Notes under the pieces: generated by a model | Seen by the model: the letters and a program-made list of their open reading frames with translations, nothing else | Told to the model about the DNA's origin: nothing | Databases searched by the model: none | Translations under genes and position numbers: made by a program | Part shown: positions 61,528 to 64,000 of the stretch, piece by piece | Layout: every line of letters begins with the position of its first letter | Numbering within the stretch: position 1 is the first letter of the stretch | Assembly: GCF_002210095.1 (NCBI RefSeq) | Contig: NZ_AQQR01000009.1 | Span: forward strand, 94,423 to 158,422 | Direction of reading: 5' to 3' | Source: Marinibacterium profundimaris | Lineage (GTDB): Bacteria; Pseudomonadota; Alphaproteobacteria; Rhodobacterales; Rhodobacteraceae | Length of the DNA: 64,000 nt

Positions 61528-62814
61528 TCAGCCCATCGCGAGACCGGGGCTGTGCACAGCCGGCACCAGGCTGGCCGGATCGACCGCCGCGCCGCCGGAC
61601 AGAGCCGATGCATCGGCCGCGATGCCGGTCAGGATCGCCCACATGCCGGCCCGGTGGTCGGACGCCCGGCCGTGGGCATCATCGTGGCCGTCGCCGAAAA
61701 GATCCTCCAGCATCAGCGGATCGGCCCCGCCATGATCGCCCGATCCTTCCGGGATCCGCACCGCGCGCATAGGTTCGCCGGCAAGGTGGAGCGTGGTCGT
61801 CATCGCCTCCTCCTCGCCCGGGGGACGGGTGCCGCCGAAAATGCCGTGCACCTCCACGTGGCGATGGGTCAGCTCTCCCTTTGTGCCGATGAAGGTCACC
61901 TCAAGCCCCTCCCAGGGCGCATAGGCATAGAGCGTGTAATTCGCAGTCGCGCCGTTGTCGAAGCGGATTTGGGCCTGGAACGTGTCCTCGATCCCGATCT
62001 CATCGTCGAAGACGCAAAGATCCCGGTTATAGCCGTCCTCGGCCTCGGCCTCGCGATACAGGCGGCGCAGGTTGGGGTCGTCGTCCATCACCAGCGCGAA
62101 ATCGCAATCCTCCACCAGCCGGCAATCGGCACAGCGCGTCCCATGCCCGGCCAGCCCCAGCCCCACGGCTGTCTCGGGCGTATAGAAGGCGCGGCTGGAC
62201 GCGGCGGTGACCTGCGATGGGCGCGCATCCAGCCACCAGTTCAACAGGTCGAAATGGTGGCTTGCCTTGTGCACCAGTAGCCCGCCCGAATTTTCCTTCT
62301 GCCGGTGCCAGCGGCGGAAGTAATCGGCCCCGTGCACCCGGTCCAGATGCCAGCGGAAATCGACGGCGGTGACCCGACCGATGGTGCCCGCCGCGATGAT
62401 CTCGCGCAGCTGGGTGCGGGCCGGGGAATAGCGGTAATTGAAGGTCACCGTGACCTGCCGCCCGGTCCGGGCCTGCGCGGCCAGGATCCGCCGAAGCTCG
62501 TCGGCATTCGTCGCCAGCGGCTTTTCGCAGATCACGTCGCAGCCCGCTTCCAGCGCCGCGGCAACGTATTCGGCATGGGTGTGATCGGGCGTGGCGACGA
62601 TCACCGTGTCGGGCCGGGTGTCGGCTATCATCTGCGCAAAGCCCGACGCGGGCCAGGTGGCGACGGGCCGCCCGGCCTCTGCGGCCGAAAGCGCCAGCCG
62701 ACTGGGGTTGCTGTCGCAAAGCGCCACCAGCTCGTGACGGTCGGCATATGTCCCGCAAAGCGCGTCGCGGAACATGCGGTGACGGGATCCGCAGCCGATG
62801 ATGGCATAGCGCAT
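61528..62814 (-). CDS. Gfo/Idh/MocA family oxidoreductase
   Basis: This 428-residue enzyme oxidises a sugar or cyclitol with NAD(P). The nucleotide loop YAIIGCGSRHRM is at the N-terminus, and the EKPLATN lysine motif near residue 97 is present, with KASHHFDLLNWW near 185. Length is on the long side because of a C-terminal extension. It lies one base after the ATPase gene of a sugar ABC importer, so it should act on the imported sugar or inositol-like compound. Confidence 0.9.
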   Translation of the reverse strand: MRYAIIGCGSRHRMFRDALCGTYADRHELVALCDSNPSRLALSAAEAGRPVATWPASGFAQMIADTRPDTVIVATPDHTHAEYVAAALEAGCDVICEKPLATNADELRRILAAQARTGRQVTVTFNYRYSPARTQLREIIAAGTIGRVTAVDFRWHLDRVHGADYFRRWHRQKENSGGLLVHKASHHFDLLNWWLDARPSQVTAASSRAFYTPETAVGLGLAGHGTRCADCRLVEDCDFALVMDDDPNLRRLYREAEAEDGYNRDLCVFDDEIGIEDTFQAQIRFDNGATANYTLYAYAPWEGLEVTFIGTKGELTHRHVEVHGIFGGTRPPGEEEAMTTTLHLAGEPMRAVRIPEGSGDHGGADPLMLEDLFGDGHDDAHGRASDHRAGMWAILTGIAADASALSGGAAVDPASLVPAVHSPGLAMG

Positions 62815-62815
62815 G

Positions 62816-63904
62816 TCAGGCGGCCTGGCTGAACTGCGGCTCGACCCGATCGCCTTCGCCGTCGAAGAAATGCATGTCCGCGATGTCGATCCCCACCGTC
62901 ACGCTGTCGCCGGTGCGGTGCATGTCGGGGCCCGCGGCGTGAAACAGCAGGGTTTGACCCGACGGCAGATCGATATGCACCAGCGTCTCGGCGCCCAGAT
63001 ATTCCACCAGCCGGATCCGTCCCTCGGTCGTGATGTCGCCGCCCTCCAGCCGGATCTTTTCCGGACGGACACAGATCGTCATGTCACTGCCCGACAGGCC
63101 CAGCTCGGGCAGCGCGAAGGCCGGGAAATCGGCCATCTTCGCCATGCGCGTACTGTGATCCACCGTGACCCTGGCCGGGATCGTGTTGATCTTGGGCGAG
63201 CCGATGAAGCCGGCCACGAACAGGTTCGCCGGGCGGGTGTACAGCTCGGCCGGGGTGCCGACCTGCTCGATCTTGCCGCCCCGCAGCACCACGATCCGCG
63301 AGGCCAGGGTCATCGCCTCGACCTGATCGTGGGTGACATAGATCATCGTGGTCTTCAGCCGCTCGTAAAGCGCGGCCAGCTCCACCCGCATCTGCACGCG
63401 CAGCTCGGCGTCAAGGTTCGACAGCGGCTCGTCGAAAAGGAACAGCTGCGGTTCGCGCACGATGGACCGGCCGATGGCGACCCGCTGCTTCTGCCCGCCC
63501 GACAGCTGCCGCGGCTTGCGATCCAGCAGCGGCTCGATCTGCAGGATGCGGGCGGCATCGGCCACGCGGCGGGCGATCTCCTGCTTGCCCATCTTCAGGT
63601 TCTGCAGCCCGAAGGCCAGGTTCTTGCGTACAGACATATGCGGGTAAAGCGCGTAGCTCTGGAACACCATCGACAGCTCGCGTTTCGAGGCGGGAAGGTC
63701 GTTGACCACGACGTCGCCGATGGAGACGGTGCCGTCGGTGATCTCTTCCAGCCCTGCGATCATGCGCAACAGGGTGGACTTGCCGCAGCCCGAGGGCCCG
63801 ACGAGCACCAGGAATTCCCCGTCGTGGATGTCGAGGTTCAGCCCCTCGATCACCTGGACCGCACCGTAGGATTTGCCGACATTGCGAAGTGTGAGACCGG
63901 TCAT
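62816..63904 (-). CDS. ugpC: Sugar ABC transporter ATP-binding protein (UgpC/MalK type)
   Basis: This 362-residue ATPase has Walker A GPSGCGKST (near residue 37), Q-loop VFQSYALYPHM, the signature LSGGQKQRVAIGR (near 134), Walker B LFLFDEP and H-loop THD. The C-terminal TOBE-type domain is normal for MalK/UgpC proteins. It powers the carbohydrate permease whose end lies just to the right. The gene name refers to family; the sugar is unknown, and the Gfo/Idh enzyme downstream suggests a polyol or inositol. Confidence 0.92.
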   Translation of the reverse strand: MTGLTLRNVGKSYGAVQVIEGLNLDIHDGEFLVLVGPSGCGKSTLLRMIAGLEEITDGTVSIGDVVVNDLPASKRELSMVFQSYALYPHMSVRKNLAFGLQNLKMGKQEIARRVADAARILQIEPLLDRKPRQLSGGQKQRVAIGRSIVREPQLFLFDEPLSNLDAELRVQMRVELAALYERLKTTMIYVTHDQVEAMTLASRIVVLRGGKIEQVGTPAELYTRPANLFVAGFIGSPKINTIPARVTVDHSTRMAKMADFPAFALPELGLSGSDMTICVRPEKIRLEGGDITTEGRIRLVEYLGAETLVHIDLPSGQTLLFHAAGPDMHRTGDSVTVGIDIADMHFFDGEGDRVEPQFSQAA

Positions 63905-63916
63905 TTCACAGGTTCC

Positions 63917-64000
63917 TTATTTCATGCCGGAGGTGGCGATGCCGCGGATGATCAGCTTCTGGAACGCCATGAAGGCGATCAGCACGGGCACCAGGGACAG
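63917..64000 (-). CDS. Carbohydrate ABC transporter permease (partial, C-terminal end)
   Basis: Only the last 27 codons and the stop are in the window. They read LSLVPVLIAFMAFQKLIIRG then TSGMK, which is the usual end of MalG/UgpE-type permeases (an FQ..I.RG motif). The gene continues past the right edge. It ends 12 bases before the ATPase start and belongs to the same operon. Confidence 0.8.
   Translation of the reverse strand: MSLVPVLIAFMAFQKLIIRGIATSGMK

Noticed and set aside
1..64000. tRNA, rRNA, CRISPR arrays, integrases and complete insertion sequences
   Set aside because: Reading both strands gave no cloverleaf-like tRNA, no repeat-spacer pattern, no integrase gene and only one transposase fragment.

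Overview
The window looks like a chromosome or large-replicon segment of a GC-rich alphaproteobacterium, most plausibly a marine Rhodobacteraceae (Roseobacter-type) member. The reasons are the high GC of most genes, several TRAP importers, YjbH/YjbF-type exopolysaccharide genes, and dense operons with ATGA start/stop overlaps. No rRNA, tRNA or CRISPR was seen. The left edge cuts an ABC ATPase gene and the right edge cuts an ABC permease gene.

Region 1 (1-4.8 kb) holds a peptide-type ABC importer: a divergent ATPase (partial), then binding protein, two permeases and a HapK-like small protein. Region 2 (4.9-12.9 kb) holds a DctPQM TRAP importer with an MmgE/PrpD protein on the minus strand. Divergent from these are a LacI regulator, a histidinol-dehydrogenase-family enzyme and an SDR. 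Together they suggest uptake and oxidation of a small hydroxylated acid. Region 3 (13.0-23.3 kb) holds a tandem alpha/beta-hydrolase-fold protein, an Asp/Glu-racemase-family protein, an amidohydrolase-fold protein, an acyl-CoA dehydrogenase, an AMP-forming acyl-CoA ligase and a TAXI-type TRAP importer with fused permease, followed by a LysR regulator.

Region 4 (23.4-35.2 kb) is the most unusual part. A GntR/FCD repressor gene faces a tightly packed 13-gene operon: SDR, aldehyde dehydrogenase, an internally deleted ABC ATPase, a leaderless NMT1/THI5-like protein, a three-part HcnCAB/D-hydroxyproline-dehydrogenase-like oxidase, a PPC-domain protein, a complete ECF importer (S, T, A, A') and a nucleoside hydrolase. 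I read it as an import-and-degrade pathway for an unidentified N-glycosidic or amine compound. The two ECF ATPases carry complementary motif losses that fall in the same composite ATP site.

Region 5 (36-55.2 kb) is an exopolysaccharide locus. The plus strand carries yjbH, yjbF, a Wza-like exporter, a Wzx-like flippase and a small threonine-tailed YjbE/GfcA-like protein. The minus strand carries glycosyltransferases, a Wzc-like tyrosine kinase, a Wzy-like polymerase, an acetyltransferase, a MurB-like flavoprotein and a pyruvyltransferase-family protein. Its central part (about 40-50 kb) is visibly richer in A/T than the rest. No initiating sugar-phosphate transferase lies in the window.

Region 6 (55.9-64 kb) holds arginase and ornithine cyclodeaminase with a divergent Lrp/AsnC regulator, an L,D-transpeptidase-type lipoprotein, a sulfotransferase, a second YjbE-like small protein, and a sugar ABC importer operon (permease cut by the edge, UgpC/MalK-type ATPase, Gfo/Idh/MocA dehydrogenase).
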